A stretch of DNA of 64,000 bases, from the NCBI GenBank assembly GCA_030066015.1, contig JASJCL010000009.1, positions 1-64,000 of the forward strand. The letters run 5' to 3'. Positions 25,356-33,896 of this stretch are shown in pieces. The translations under genes were made by a program, and so were the position numbers. Below the pieces are notes generated by a model. The model worked only from the letters and a program-made list of their open reading frames with translations, was not told the DNA's origin and made no database searches. Source of the DNA: Desulfosarcinaceae bacterium. Lineage in GTDB: Bacteria; Desulfobacterota; Desulfobacteria; Desulfobacterales; Desulfosarcinaceae. Each line of letters opens with the position of its first letter. Positions within the stretch are counted from its first letter, which is position 1.

Positions 25356-25397
25356 TCATCAAAAGCCCTTAAACCGGAAGCTCCCTTTAGCAGAGTA

Positions 25398-25673
25398 TCA
25401 GCGGTCGACACGCTCCTTGAGCTCCTTACCTGATTTGAAAAAGGGCAGCTTTTTGGGTTTGATGGTGACTTTCTCCCCGGTTTTCGGATTGCGCCCTACG
25501 TAGCTCTTATACTCCTTGACGAAAAAGCTGCACAGGCCCCTGATTTCCACCCGCTCACCCCGCGCCATGGCCTCGGACATGCTATCGAAGAAGATCTGGA
25601 CGACTTTTGCGGCTTCAGCTTTTGAGATGTTGGCCTCGTTCTTCAAGGCGGAGATGAGCTCCAGTTTATTCAT
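25398..25673 (-). CDS. HU/IHF family DNA-binding protein
   Basis: This 91-residue histone-like protein matches the HU/IHF family throughout. It has an N-terminal helical dimerisation part (MNKLELISALKNEANISKAEA) and the DNA-contacting arm with the invariant GRNPKTGE. VEIRGLCSFFVK resembles IHF-type chains more than classical HU (which has GFGTF). It has a strong AAGGAGG Shine-Dalgarno and a near-consensus promoter (25725-25753). It bends DNA as a nucleoid protein; whether it pairs with another subunit is not visible. Confidence 0.95.
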   Translation of the reverse strand: MNKLELISALKNEANISKAEAAKVVQIFFDSMSEAMARGERVEIRGLCSFFVKEYKSYVGRNPKTGEKVTIKPKKLPFFKSGKELKERVDR

Positions 25674-25724
25674 TTATCCTCCTTTGCGCGATTGAACTCG
25701 GATCTCCCAGTTGAGCAATCACCC

Positions 25725-25753
25725 CTCATAACTAAAAGTTTATAAGATGTCAA
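25725..25753 (-). promoter_or_regulatory. Sigma-70-type promoter of the HU/IHF gene
   Basis: On the minus strand a perfect TTGACA (25753-25748) is followed after 17 nt by TATGAG (25730-25725). The latter matches four of six -10 bases. It starts about 50 nt before the ATG, a normal leader length, and lies between the NusG-like stop and the HU/IHF start. Confidence 0.65.
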
Positions 25754-25757
25754 CCAG

Positions 25758-26288
25758 TTATGAAGCTATTGGGGGAAGCTTTTCCACGTCCTGAAGATCG
25801 ACTTCTACGGCGGCAAACTGGCCAAGTGCTTCCACCTCGACGATGACGCGATCCTGTCCACGATAGTGGGAAAAGGTGCCGGTGACGCCGGCGAGAGGTC
25901 CATGGATCACGAGGACGCGATCACCCTTCTGGAAACCCGAACCTGTGGTGATGGGGCTTTCAGTGGAGACCATGATTTTCAGGGAGGCGACGGCCTCGTC
26001 GGTGACCGGGACGGGCCCGCTGATGTTGCCGATGAGACGCACGGCCCCCACCGTCTTGAGGATCTCCAGGTGTTCGGTGGGATTGAGGTCGGTGCGCACA
26101 AAGAGGTAGCCGGGAAACAGCGGCGCATCGATCATCAACTTTCGATCGCGACGCTTACTGGGCACCCGGATTTTGGGCAGGAAGGTTTCGAGGGATTTCT
26201 TGCTGAGACCTTCGTACACCACATTTTCGAAGCGGCTCTTGGTATGGACCACGTACCAGGCTGGCACAAGGATGTCGGGCGAACTCAT
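25758..26288 (-). CDS. NusG-paralogue transcription antiterminator (RfaH/UpxY type)
   Basis: This 176-residue protein has an NGN domain (residues about 9-110; WYVVHTKSRFENVV, APLFPGYLFVR) and a C-terminal KOW domain (GDRVLVIHGPLAGVTGTF). The short NGN and the spacing fit specialised NusG paralogues such as RfaH, LoaP and UpxY, which help polymerase read through long surface-polysaccharide operons. No secE or ribosomal-protein genes are nearby, arguing against housekeeping nusG. GGAAGG lies about 12 nt before the ATG at 26288. It stands alone downstream of lptD, so its target operon is not obvious here. Confidence 0.85.
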   Translation of the reverse strand: MSSPDILVPAWYVVHTKSRFENVVYEGLSKKSLETFLPKIRVPSKRRDRKLMIDAPLFPGYLFVRTDLNPTEHLEILKTVGAVRLIGNISGPVPVTDEAVASLKIMVSTESPITTGSGFQKGDRVLVIHGPLAGVTGTFSHYRGQDRVIVEVEALGQFAAVEVDLQDVEKLPPIAS

Positions 26289-26402
26289 GGGATCTTGGTT
26301 TCCTTCCAGACCTGGGGTTGACCTGCCGAGCGGGTCGTGCCGGCGGACGCTGCGGCAGCGGTCTCCGAATGCCAAGCGAATGCAAGTGGTTCGAACGTTC
26401 TT

Positions 26403-26431
26403 GATAGACCCGATGAAGGCCGTTTTGTCAA
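26403..26431 (-). promoter_or_regulatory. Possible promoter of the NusG-like gene
   Basis: On the minus strand TTGACA (26431-26426) is followed after 17 nt by TCTATC (26408-26403), a weak -10. The perfect -35 and exact spacing make it plausible, with the ATG about 110 nt downstream. Confidence 0.4.
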
Positions 26432-26485
26432 TGCTATTCCGTGGCGAAACTTACATCAACACCTGGTGAGGGAGCGGCTACTCCA

Positions 26486-28783
26486 TCAACCGCCGATCTT
26501 CCCCAACCCAACCAGATTGATGGTGACATAGGTCCGGCGGTCCTCGTCCTCGACACTGTGGGAGAGATCGAGGGACCAGCACTGGCGAGTGTAGGTGACG
26601 CCCACCAGCCACTCGAGCACCTCATCGTTGAATAGATCCCACTCCAGTGTGCCCCGTAGGTCAAGGCCGTCACGAAGACGCAGGAGCGCCCGGGAATTCA
26701 GCGTTTCACTGGGGGATACGTTCGCCTCGCGATCCGCCAGTACCTGACGGTATTCCACCGCAACGCGATCGCCCCTGCGGTCACTCAGGGAGCCGCCGAT
26801 GCTGTAGCGGGTAAACAATTGATCGTAGACCGACCAGCGTGCCTCGCTGGTCAGCGCGAGTCTTTGGACAGGCGTCAATTCAAGGTCGAGACGCAGATCC
26901 GACCATGGCTCCGGGTCACCGTCATTGGCCGCGTTGATGTCGTAATCCTGGTCCAGTTTGAGCCGCGCCACTTGTCGGTAGGCATATCGGGGCAGGCCGG
27001 CATCGCTTGGTGCAGCCGGTTGCGGATAGCGGGATGTCAGGGTTTGGGTGAGGACCCACGTCAACTGGTTTTCTCGGTCGACGCGATCGCTGCTGTCAAA
27101 ATCCGGCAGGTCCTCCTGATCCACCCGGGGAATATAGGTATAGATCAGCTGGGGCCTCAGGTTGTGCTTGCCGCGATCGGTCCCCGGTAAAATCCCGGGG
27201 AAGATGCGGTAGATCTCACTGGAGAGATCCAGGCCCAGATCATACAGCTCCCGATGGCGGGCCTGACCCTCCCGATCTGGATCCTCCTCCACTTCATACA
27301 GGTTCCACAGGGTTTGACGATACCCGGCGGATGGCTCCAGGGAGAGAAAACGGTCCCACTTGAACGGCCATGCCAGGCGCGGATAGAGGTCCAGGCGATA
27401 CCCCTTATCGCCGTCCGCTTCAAAGAGGTGGGCGGCCTCGCTGGCCGCCGTGAGGTAGAGCGGGCTATCGGACAGGCGGTGTCGGCTGATATCGAGATCG
27501 AGGGCCGGCAGGCGCTGAAGCGTTCTGTCGTCCGTCCCCTGCCGGCGCGCCACCACATTGTCATCCCAGCGGCCCTCAACGTTCAGGCTATAGCTCCCCC
27601 AGGTGCGCGCCAGATTGAGGCGATTGGGTCGCACGGTGTCGTCATCGTCGTCGATGTCGCGGCCAAAGGTGTCCAGAAAATAGTCACGGGTGTCGTTGAA
27701 TCCCGTATAACCCCGCTTGAACTCCGGCAGATAGTCTTGATCACTGACCAGATCGAGGTCGAGTTTGGCCATGAAGCCGGCCGGCAGGGCATGATCATGT
27801 TTCATGCGCAGCCAGTAGCGATCCCGATTGGGGCGCAGGATGTCGCGGGATGCATCGCTGTTGGAGGTGTCGTCGTACCCCCAGTTGCGCGAGTTGTCTC
27901 CTTGTCCGTCGTCCACCCGTCGGTCCAGCAGGCCGTCCGCCATGAGGGCGCCACGGGAGATCTCGCTCAGGAAATAGCGCAGCTCCACGCCGCCTTTGAG
28001 GCCTCGCGCACTCATGTAATCTGCGGTCAACGTGGCGTCCGCGCTCTCACCCAGCACCAGGAAGAGCGGCTGGCGGTATTGCCATCCCTTGCGATCGCTA
28101 TAGCCCAGCTGAGGCGCCAGCAAACCGCTTTGGCGTTTCAGCTTCACCGGGAAGGCCACATATGGGCTGTAAAGCACGGGAATTCCGCGGACCTCCATGG
28201 ATGCATGGGTGGCAGTGCCATAGCCCTCGATGGTCACCGCGACCCGCCTACCGCTGATGGCCCAATCCGGCGAAGGGCCATCACAGGTCGTGATGGTGGC
28301 GTTTTGGGCGATGTAGGTGTCCGGTCCCGTTTTACGGATCTCCTCGCCGCGGATATAAAAATGGTTTTCAGCCAGAAACAGGCTGCCATCATAGAGGGTG
28401 CCGGTGTCCGACTCCAGGTCAACCGCCACACGGTCTCCGGTGAGGCGGTCACCATTGGTGGTGAGCACCACCTCACCCTTGGCCATTGCGGTGGAAGCCG
28501 CTGTATCGAAGCGAATCCACTGCGCGCTGAGGCTGTAGTCCTCCTTGCGGATGGTAACGTTGCCTTCGGCCAGATAGGCCCGCTCCAGGGGGTCGTAGAC
28601 GATTTTATCGGCCCAGATGCGATAGGGCTGGGCTGGGTCCAGGGCGATGGCGGGCCGTTTGACGGGTTCGGCGGCACCTCCGGAGAGGTCAAGAAGGAGG
28701 AGGATCACGACGGTCAGCAGGAGGGCGCTGACCCGTGGCAGGCGCGGGAGGCCCAAGGGCGCCGTGGGACGGGTGGTCAACAC
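26486..28783 (-). CDS. lptD: LPS-assembly protein LptD
   Basis: This 765-residue outer-membrane protein begins with a signal sequence (hydrophobic residues about 18-36). An OstA/LptA-like jellyroll follows (about 55-200; YLAEGNVTIRKEDYSLSA, GDRLTGDRVAVDLE), then a large beta-barrel ending in an aromatic-rich last strand. In complex with LptE it inserts lipopolysaccharide into the outer leaflet. The start codon is GTG at 28783 with AGGGAAGG 6 nt upstream. Few cysteines are present (TTCDG and RQCWS), so the disulfide pattern of enterobacterial LptD is not fully conserved. Confidence 0.94.
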   Translation of the reverse strand: MLTTRPTAPLGLPRLPRVSALLLTVVILLLLDLSGGAAEPVKRPAIALDPAQPYRIWADKIVYDPLERAYLAEGNVTIRKEDYSLSAQWIRFDTAASTAMAKGEVVLTTNGDRLTGDRVAVDLESDTGTLYDGSLFLAENHFYIRGEEIRKTGPDTYIAQNATITTCDGPSPDWAISGRRVAVTIEGYGTATHASMEVRGIPVLYSPYVAFPVKLKRQSGLLAPQLGYSDRKGWQYRQPLFLVLGESADATLTADYMSARGLKGGVELRYFLSEISRGALMADGLLDRRVDDGQGDNSRNWGYDDTSNSDASRDILRPNRDRYWLRMKHDHALPAGFMAKLDLDLVSDQDYLPEFKRGYTGFNDTRDYFLDTFGRDIDDDDDTVRPNRLNLARTWGSYSLNVEGRWDDNVVARRQGTDDRTLQRLPALDLDISRHRLSDSPLYLTAASEAAHLFEADGDKGYRLDLYPRLAWPFKWDRFLSLEPSAGYRQTLWNLYEVEEDPDREGQARHRELYDLGLDLSSEIYRIFPGILPGTDRGKHNLRPQLIYTYIPRVDQEDLPDFDSSDRVDRENQLTWVLTQTLTSRYPQPAAPSDAGLPRYAYRQVARLKLDQDYDINAANDGDPEPWSDLRLDLELTPVQRLALTSEARWSVYDQLFTRYSIGGSLSDRRGDRVAVEYRQVLADREANVSPSETLNSRALLRLRDGLDLRGTLEWDLFNDEVLEWLVGVTYTRQCWSLDLSHSVEDEDRRTYVTINLVGLGKIGG

Positions 28784-29007
28784 AAGGGGCCTTCCCTGCT
28801 ACAGTCCGGTTGGTATATGGGCATCTGTGCCTCGTGTGGGATGCAGGAAGGCGATGGGCGCCAGGGCCGCCGGGTGCTCGGATAACCGCTTGCAAGACCA
28901 TGAAGGATCCCATATAAATCATGCGCGATGTAAAAATCAACCGCGCCGCGCAACGCTGTTGGCGGCGGGTTTCGGTGCCACCCTCTGAGACCAAGGTTCA
29001 AGGTTCC

Positions 29008-29796
29008 ATGCACATCCTTCTCACCAACGATGATGGCATCCATGCCCCCGGCCTGTGGGCCCTCCACGAGGCCTTTGCCGCCCATGGACGGGTTACTGTC
29101 GTGGCCCCGGATCGTGAACGCAGCGCCGTGGGACACGGAATTACCCTTCACACGCCACTGCGCAGTGGCGAGGTGGTCCTCGAGGGCGGCCGGAAGGGGG
29201 TCGCGGTCAACGGCAAACCGGCCGATTGTGTGAAGCTGGCGCTTCACGCGCTTCTCGAGGCGCCGCCCGATCTGGTCGTCTCCGGTATCAATCCCGGGGC
29301 CAACGTGGGCATCAACCTCAACTACTCCGGAACGGTGGCCGCCGCCAAAGAGGCGGCCCTATTTGGCGTTCCCGCTCTGGCGGCTTCAATCGCCGGGGCG
29401 CCCAGTGACCGAATGCACGCTGTCGGCAGGTTCGTTTACCGCGTGGCCTGCGAATTGCTGCAAAAACCGCTGTCCGTGGGCACCTTTCTCAATCTCAATT
29501 TTCCCGACCGCTCCGTCGCAGCAGCGGCGGGGGTGAAGGTCTGTCGTCAGGCCATCAACGGTGATCGCGAGTTCTTCGTCAAGCGCAGGGATCCCCGTCA
29601 GCGGGCCTACTATTGGGCCGGCCTCGACCCGAGCGGGACCGCCGCGGACGATGGGGCCGATACCACCGCCTTGGCGAAGGGGTATATCTGTATCACACCC
29701 GTCACCTGCGATATGACCGACCACAACGCCCTCGCCACCCTAAAGTCTTGGGGGCTGGAGAACGGGTTTCGAGAGCGGGCTGCGGGCGGTGATTGA
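29008..29796 (+). CDS. surE: 5'/3'-nucleotidase SurE
   Basis: This 262-residue protein of the SurE family dephosphorylates nucleoside monophosphates with a divalent metal. The start MHILLTNDDGIHAPG holds the Asp-Asp metal site, and GINPGANVGINLNYSGTVAAA with the preceding Ser/Asn completes the active site. The ATG at 29008 is chosen because it gives the canonical N-terminus; upstream in-frame codons are not conserved. It is divergent from lptD and begins a plus-strand run with the YhaM-like gene and tmk. Confidence 0.96.
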   Translation: MHILLTNDDGIHAPGLWALHEAFAAHGRVTVVAPDRERSAVGHGITLHTPLRSGEVVLEGGRKGVAVNGKPADCVKLALHALLEAPPDLVVSGINPGANVGINLNYSGTVAAAKEAALFGVPALAASIAGAPSDRMHAVGRFVYRVACELLQKPLSVGTFLNLNFPDRSVAAAAGVKVCRQAINGDREFFVKRRDPRQRAYYWAGLDPSGTAADDGADTTALAKGYICITPVTCDMTDHNALATLKSWGLENGFRERAAGGD

Positions 29797-29853
29797 GCAC
29801 CGCCGCGGGCGATGGATCTGGTGGAACCCCATTAGATACGGTGTCCAAACGTC

Positions 29854-30837
29854 ATGAAGCACCAATTCATCAGTGATCTCAAGGCCGGCCAAACTTTGGA
29901 CGACCGTTTCCTGCTCACGGAAAAGCGCATTTCGCATAAGAAGGACGGCAATGCCTACCTGACGCTGACCCTGGGCGACCGCAGCGGCACCCTCGCCGGC
30001 GTCGCATGGGACAATGTGGCACGCATCGCCGCCGCCGCACAGGTGGGCGACGTGGTCCACGCCCGGGGTCAGGTAGGAGAGTTTCGCGACCGCCTTCAGG
30101 TCGTCCTTCGCAGCCTGACGGCCGAGCCCGCCGACCGCATCGATGCGGCCGATTTCCTGCCCGCCACCAGCCGGAACCGAGATGCGATGTTCGACCGGCT
30201 CACCCAATTGACGGCAGGGATGGCCAACCCCCACCTCAAGGCCCTCATGGCGCAGTTCTGGGCCGATCTCGACTTTGTCGCAGCCTTCAAGAACGCCCCG
30301 GCCGCCAAGTTGATGCATCACGCCTATATCGGCGGTTTGCTTGAGCACACCCTTTCTATGGCGCTGCTCTGTGAGCGCATCGGGGGTCACTATGCGGGCA
30401 TCGATATGGATCTCCTTCTTTGTGGCGCCATTCTCCACGACATCGGCAAAACGCGTGAGCTCAGCTACGCCCTGAGTTTCGATTACTCGGACGAGGGGCG
30501 CCTGCTCAGCCACATTGTCATCGGCTTGGAGATGGTGGACGCCAAAATCCGCCAAATCGACGATTTTCCCAAACGGTTGGCCGATCTGCTGAAGCACCTC
30601 ATTGTCAGCCATCATGGCAGCCGCGAGTTGGGGTCGCCGGAACCGCCCAAGACCATCGAAGCCCTCTTGCTCAATCACATCGACGAGATCGACTCCAAGG
30701 TGAACGCCATCCGCGATTTCATCCAACGAGAGGATGGAAGCGCCCATTGGACCCCTTACCATCGCTTATTGGAGCGCCATTTTTACAAGGGACCCGGAGG
30801 CTCGGAAATCGTCTCCGATGATGGAGAGGGCGTGTGA
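29854..30837 (+). CDS. YhaM-like 3'-5' exoribonuclease (OB fold plus HD domain)
   Basis: This 327-residue protein has an N-terminal OB-fold nucleic-acid-binding domain (residues about 15-95; YLTLTLGDRSGTLAGVAWD). An HD metal-dependent domain follows, with HHAYIGGLLEHTLSMA and the ILHDIGKTREL motif near residue 195. The architecture matches the Bacillus YhaM family, which degrades RNA and DNA from the 3' end. Its stop codon overlaps the GTG start of tmk (GTGA), so the two are translationally coupled. No clear Shine-Dalgarno precedes the ATG. Confidence 0.9.
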   Translation: MKHQFISDLKAGQTLDDRFLLTEKRISHKKDGNAYLTLTLGDRSGTLAGVAWDNVARIAAAAQVGDVVHARGQVGEFRDRLQVVLRSLTAEPADRIDAADFLPATSRNRDAMFDRLTQLTAGMANPHLKALMAQFWADLDFVAAFKNAPAAKLMHHAYIGGLLEHTLSMALLCERIGGHYAGIDMDLLLCGAILHDIGKTRELSYALSFDYSDEGRLLSHIVIGLEMVDAKIRQIDDFPKRLADLLKHLIVSHHGSRELGSPEPPKTIEALLLNHIDEIDSKVNAIRDFIQREDGSAHWTPYHRLLERHFYKGPGGSEIVSDDGEGV

Positions 30838-31505
30838 AGACGGACAGCAAGGTCGGCGCCGAGCCTCTGTTCATCACCCTCGAGGGGATTGAGGGCTCCG
30901 GCAAAACGACACAGATGGACCGCCTGCGCTGCCATCTGGAGGCGGTCGGCCGTCAGGTGTTGGTCACGCGGGAACCCGGCGGCACCCCCATCGGACAGCA
31001 GATCCGGAAGCTGCTCCTGGATCCGGCCAACCACGCATTGGTTCCCGAGGCAGAGCTCCTGCTTTACATGGCCGATCGGGTGCAGCATATCCGCACCCGC
31101 ATTCAACCCGCGCTGGCAGCGGGTAAGGTCGTTCTCTGCGATCGTTTTTTCGACGCCACCATCGTTTACCAGGGGGCCGCGCGAGGGCTGGCGGCAGATA
31201 TGATCGAACAGCTTTACACACTCACCTGTGGAAGCCTCCGCCCCGATCTCACCTTCCTGTTGGACCTCTCCCCCGAGGAGGGGCTCCGAAGAGCCTGGGA
31301 TCAGCTGGCGAACGGCGACCGCACCGGTGCCGAGTCACGCTTCGAACAGGAAAAGCTTGACTTTCACTACAAAGTGCGTGCCGGATACCTTAAACTAGCG
31401 GCAGCCCACCCGGCACGCTACCGCATCATCGATGCATCCGCTGCCCCCGAGGCTGTCGGCCGGGCCATGATCGAACACTTGGATCGGCGACTTTTGGCGC
31501 CCTGA
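30834..31505 (+). CDS. tmk: Thymidylate kinase
   Basis: This 223-residue dTMP kinase has a P-loop EGIEGSGKTTQ (residues about 16-26), the DRY-equivalent FDATIVYQGAARG, TREPGGTPIG and a lid region around SRFEQEKLDF. It phosphorylates dTMP to dTDP for DNA synthesis. The start is a GTG that overlaps the upstream stop codon by two bases, indicating coupling. The next gene starts 88 nt downstream and may be in the same transcript. Confidence 0.95.
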   Translation: MKTDSKVGAEPLFITLEGIEGSGKTTQMDRLRCHLEAVGRQVLVTREPGGTPIGQQIRKLLLDPANHALVPEAELLLYMADRVQHIRTRIQPALAAGKVVLCDRFFDATIVYQGAARGLAADMIEQLYTLTCGSLRPDLTFLLDLSPEEGLRRAWDQLANGDRTGAESRFEQEKLDFHYKVRAGYLKLAAAHPARYRIIDASAAPEAVGRAMIEHLDRRLLAP

Positions 31506-31593
31506 CCGGCGGAGATATCCTGCTGCTGCCGGCCACGGCGCATCACTGACCCCATCCTGCGGCGGTACATATAATTGACAGGACTCGGTTGAA

Positions 31594-33873
31594 ATGACCT
31601 CCACCATCCTTGACATGATCGGCGACACCCCCCTGATTGAGATCCGCCACCTCAATCCCAATCCCCAGGTGCGCATGCTGGCCAAGCTGGAGTATCTCAA
31701 TCCCGGCGGCTCCATCAAGGACCGGCCGGCCCTGAGCATGATCACTGCGGGGGAGGCATCGGGCGAATTGACGCCGGATAAGATCGTTCTGGAGGCGACC
31801 AGCGGCAACACGGGTATCGGGCTTGCAATGGTGTGTTCGGTCAAAGGGTACCGGCTCCAGCTGGCCATGTCCGAAGCCGCCTCGGTGGAGCGTCAAAAGA
31901 TCTTGAAGGCCCGAGGCGCGGAGATCCTCCTGACCCCCGGACACTTGGGCACCGACGGCGCCATCGAGGAAGTGTACCGTCTGGCCCGCGAGTATCCCGA
32001 TCGCTACTTCATGACCGATCAGTACAACAATCCCGCCAACTGGCGGGCCCATTACGAAACCACGGCAGCGGAGATCTGGGCGCAGACCGGCGGCCAGGTG
32101 GACGTGCTGGTGGCCACGCTGGGCACCTCGGGCACCCTCATGGGGCTTTCCCGCCGTCTTAAGGAGCTGAATCCGCGCGTGCGCATCGTCGGCGCTGAAC
32201 CCTTCCTGGGCCACAAGCTCCAGGGGCTCAAGAATATGAAGGAGGCATATCGGCCTGAAATTTTCGACAAGGACCGCCTGGATGCCAAACCCAATGTGGA
32301 TGATGAGGAAGCCTTCGAGATGACCCGTCGACTGGCGCGGGAAGAAGGCCTCTTCGTTGGGATGAGCAGTGGTGCGGCAATGGTGACGGCCGTCGCGGAG
32401 GCCCGCCGGATGGACCCGGGTGTGCTCGTGGTGGTGCTGCCGGACGGCGGCGAGCGCTATCTGTCCACCAGCGTTTTCGATGTGCGCGAACCGGTCAAGC
32501 TTCGGTTGTTCAACACCCGCAGTCGACGCAAGGAGGCGTTCGAGACGCTCAAGCCCGGCAAGGTGGGCATGTACACCTGCGGCCCAACGGCGCATGCCCC
32601 ATTGCAAATCGGCGAGGGGCGCCGCTTCATATTTGCCGATCTGCTGCATCGCTACCTGGAGTATCGCGGCTATGCGGTGCGCCACATCATGAACATCACA
32701 GATTTGGATGACAAGACCATACAGGGTTCCGAGGCGGCCGGCCAAGCCTTGACGGCCTTCACCGATGCCCAGATCGAAGGGATCAAGGCCGACCTGGCCG
32801 CGTTGCGGATCAAACCGGCCGACGACTACCCGCGTTCCAGCCAGCACCAGGACGCCATGGTGAAAATGGCCGATCAACTCGTTCGCAAGGGATACGCTTA
32901 CGAAAAATTGCGTTCGCTTTACTTCAACATCTCACGTGCCAAGGACTACGGGCAGTTTTCAGGAATTGATCTCGATAAGATCCGTCTCGGGGCCACCGTG
33001 GATCTGGACGAATACGAAAAGGACAATCCCCGCGATTTCACCCTGCTTAAACGTGCCCGCCTCAGCGAACTCAAGCGGGGCATCTACACCAAGACCGATT
33101 GGGGCAATGTGCGCCCCTCTTGGCATCTCCAGTGCACGGCAATGGCCATGCACCACCTGGGGCGGCGATACGACATTCACACCGCCGGCCGGGAATTGCT
33201 CTTCCCCCACCACGAGAACAGCATCGCCATCGCCACCGCCGTCAGCGGCCACGCCGCCGCCAACCTCTGGGTGCATTGCGATCGGGTCCTTCTGGATGGC
33301 AAGAGCGTGCACGAGAGAACCAACGCCCTCACCGTGCGGGGCCTCCTGGAGAGCGGATGGGAGGGGCGCGTACTGCGCTTCTGGCTCCTGGGCAGCCACT
33401 ACCGCAAGGCGGTGATCTTCAGCAATGAGCGGCTGACCCAAGCCCGAGCCGCCTTGCGCCGGCTGGATACGGCCGTTAGGGAGCTGATGGACCACCATGG
33501 CGGAGAGCCATACGCCGAACTGGACCAGTTGCGCTACGACATCAAGCAGGGCTTCACCAACGCCATGGACGACGACCTCAATATCTCCGCTGCGTTGGCC
33601 GCCATTTTCAAGAACATCCGCAAGGTCAACCAGCTCCGTCAAACCGGTCGGATCGATGCCGCCGGTGCCGGGCAGGTGGTCGAAACCTTGCGTCAGATCG
33701 ACACGGTTCTGCAGGTATTCGACTTTGACCTCCCGGAGCATCCCCCCACCGTACAGGCCCTCTTGGATGAACGCGCCGCTGCCCGCAGTCGGGGGGACTG
33801 GGCCACCGCCGATGCCATGCGCGATCGGCTGCTGGAGATGGGCGTGCGGGTGCGTGACAGCCATGTTGACTGA
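31594..33873 (+). CDS. Cysteine synthase fused to a catalytically degenerate CysRS-like domain
   Basis: One 759-residue frame joins two enzymes. Residues 1 to about 302 are a PLP cysteine synthase: the Schiff-base Lys is K42 in NPGGSIKDR, with SGNTGIG and GTSGTLMG phosphate loops. Residues about 303-759 align along most of cysteinyl-tRNA synthetase (FNTRSRRKEAF, MYTCGPT, NITDLDDK, WHLQC, FPHHEN, TNALTVRGLL, SHYR). Both ATP signatures are lost: HIGH is QIGE (338-341) and KMSKS is KSVHE (570-574). Zinc ligands C329, C514 and H539 are kept; the fourth, normally Glu, is S543. The C-terminus stops before the anticodon-contacting tail. A cysteine-sensing or regulatory role is my inference. Confidence 0.9.
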   Translation: MTSTILDMIGDTPLIEIRHLNPNPQVRMLAKLEYLNPGGSIKDRPALSMITAGEASGELTPDKIVLEATSGNTGIGLAMVCSVKGYRLQLAMSEAASVERQKILKARGAEILLTPGHLGTDGAIEEVYRLAREYPDRYFMTDQYNNPANWRAHYETTAAEIWAQTGGQVDVLVATLGTSGTLMGLSRRLKELNPRVRIVGAEPFLGHKLQGLKNMKEAYRPEIFDKDRLDAKPNVDDEEAFEMTRRLAREEGLFVGMSSGAAMVTAVAEARRMDPGVLVVVLPDGGERYLSTSVFDVREPVKLRLFNTRSRRKEAFETLKPGKVGMYTCGPTAHAPLQIGEGRRFIFADLLHRYLEYRGYAVRHIMNITDLDDKTIQGSEAAGQALTAFTDAQIEGIKADLAALRIKPADDYPRSSQHQDAMVKMADQLVRKGYAYEKLRSLYFNISRAKDYGQFSGIDLDKIRLGATVDLDEYEKDNPRDFTLLKRARLSELKRGIYTKTDWGNVRPSWHLQCTAMAMHHLGRRYDIHTAGRELLFPHHENSIAIATAVSGHAAANLWVHCDRVLLDGKSVHERTNALTVRGLLESGWEGRVLRFWLLGSHYRKAVIFSNERLTQARAALRRLDTAVRELMDHHGGEPYAELDQLRYDIKQGFTNAMDDDLNISAALAAIFKNIRKVNQLRQTGRIDAAGAGQVVETLRQIDTVLQVFDFDLPEHPPTVQALLDERAAARSRGDWATADAMRDRLLEMGVRVRDSHVD

Positions 33874-33896
33874 CGATGAATCGAGGGGTTTGCCCG

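Noticed and set aside
27254-28885. 543-codon plus-strand frame opposite lptD
   Set aside because: Antisense shadow of a clear beta-barrel gene; no start site or domain.
31594-33873. The cysteine synthase/CysRS frame as two genes joined by a sequencing error
   Set aside because: The junction region is in frame with no stop, and both halves keep protein-like codon use and family alignment across it; the motif losses are multi-residue substitutions, not frameshifts.
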